A stretch of DNA of 5,556 nt, from contig CAYFUL010000077.1 of the NCBI GenBank assembly GCA_964346375.1, positions 1-5,556 on the forward strand, in the 5' to 3' direction. Under the pieces are notes generated by a model, which had not been told where the DNA came from, did no database searches, and saw only the letters and a program-made list of their open reading frames with translations. Numbering within the stretch: the first letter of the stretch is position 1; each line of letters begins with the position of its first letter. Of the stretch, positions 5,548 to 5,556 are shown in pieces. The translations under genes were made by a program, and so were the position numbers. The DNA is from CAYFUL01 sp964346375. Its GTDB lineage: Bacteria; Bacillota; Clostridia; Tissierellales; Peptoniphilaceae.

Positions 5548-5556
5548 GAGGTATTA
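5546..5556 (+). promoter_or_regulatory. Ribosome binding site for a gene beginning past the right edge
   Basis: AGGAGG at 5546-5551 overlaps the TAG stop of the transporter (5545-5547). The window ends with TATTA, so a start codon may begin at 5556 or just beyond. There is no terminator between, so the next gene is probably cotranscribed with the transporter from the sigma-54 promoter at 4056. Confidence 0.65.

Noticed and set aside
1..5556. CRISPR arrays, tRNA or rRNA genes, riboswitches
   Set aside because: No regularly spaced short repeats, no cloverleaf or ribosomal RNA motifs and no recognisable riboswitch cores were seen.

Overview
The window is a very AT-rich stretch of bacterial DNA with strong AGGAGG-type ribosome binding sites, T-run intrinsic terminators and sigma-54 promoters. 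It fits a low-GC anaerobic Firmicute of the Clostridia/Tissierellia type that ferments amino acids; the sequence does not settle the genus. A run of 55 Ns at 4474-4528 shows this is a draft assembly.

Layout. (1) Positions 1-342 are AT-rich and mostly non-coding. The left edge carries an excellent ribosome binding site and start codon on the minus strand, possibly the beginning of a gene running off the window, with a frame break after 11 codons. (2) Positions 343-2732 are a 1,195-bp head-to-tail tandem duplication (343-1537 and 1538-2732) with only two mismatches. The right copy is the C-terminal part and 3' flank of an intact minus-strand gene (1740-3350) for a PAS-AAA+-HTH sigma-54 activator. 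The left copy (545-1558) holds the same AAA+ and DNA-binding domains without the PAS sensor, and is probably untranslated. (3) The intergenic region 3351-3539 is divergent, with a vegetative promoter for the regulator and a near-perfect -24/-12 (sigma-54) promoter for the plus-strand gene at 3540. (4) Positions 3540-3962 encode a hotdog-fold beta-aminoacyl-CoA ammonia-lyase, most like 3-aminobutyryl-CoA ammonia-lyase (Kal) of lysine fermentation or beta-alanyl-CoA ammonia-lyase, followed by a strong terminator. (5) A second -24/-12 promoter at 4056-4072 drives a transporter of the BrnQ (LIVCS) family, 4184-5547, interrupted by the N gap. A 12-codon ORF made almost only of Ile, Leu and Val precedes it. 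(6) A ribosome binding site overlapping the transporter stop codon announces another gene just past the right edge.

How it works together (inference): the PAS regulator senses an unknown signal and activates sigma-54 RNA polymerase at both -24/-12 promoters, switching on an amino-acid fermentation enzyme and an amino-acid carrier as two adjacent transcription units. The most unusual points are the tandem duplication that cuts the regulator exactly at the sensor/AAA+ linker (real event or assembly artefact), the Ile/Leu/Val-rich mini-ORF in the transporter leader, and a palindrome laid over the -12/+1 region of the transporter promoter.
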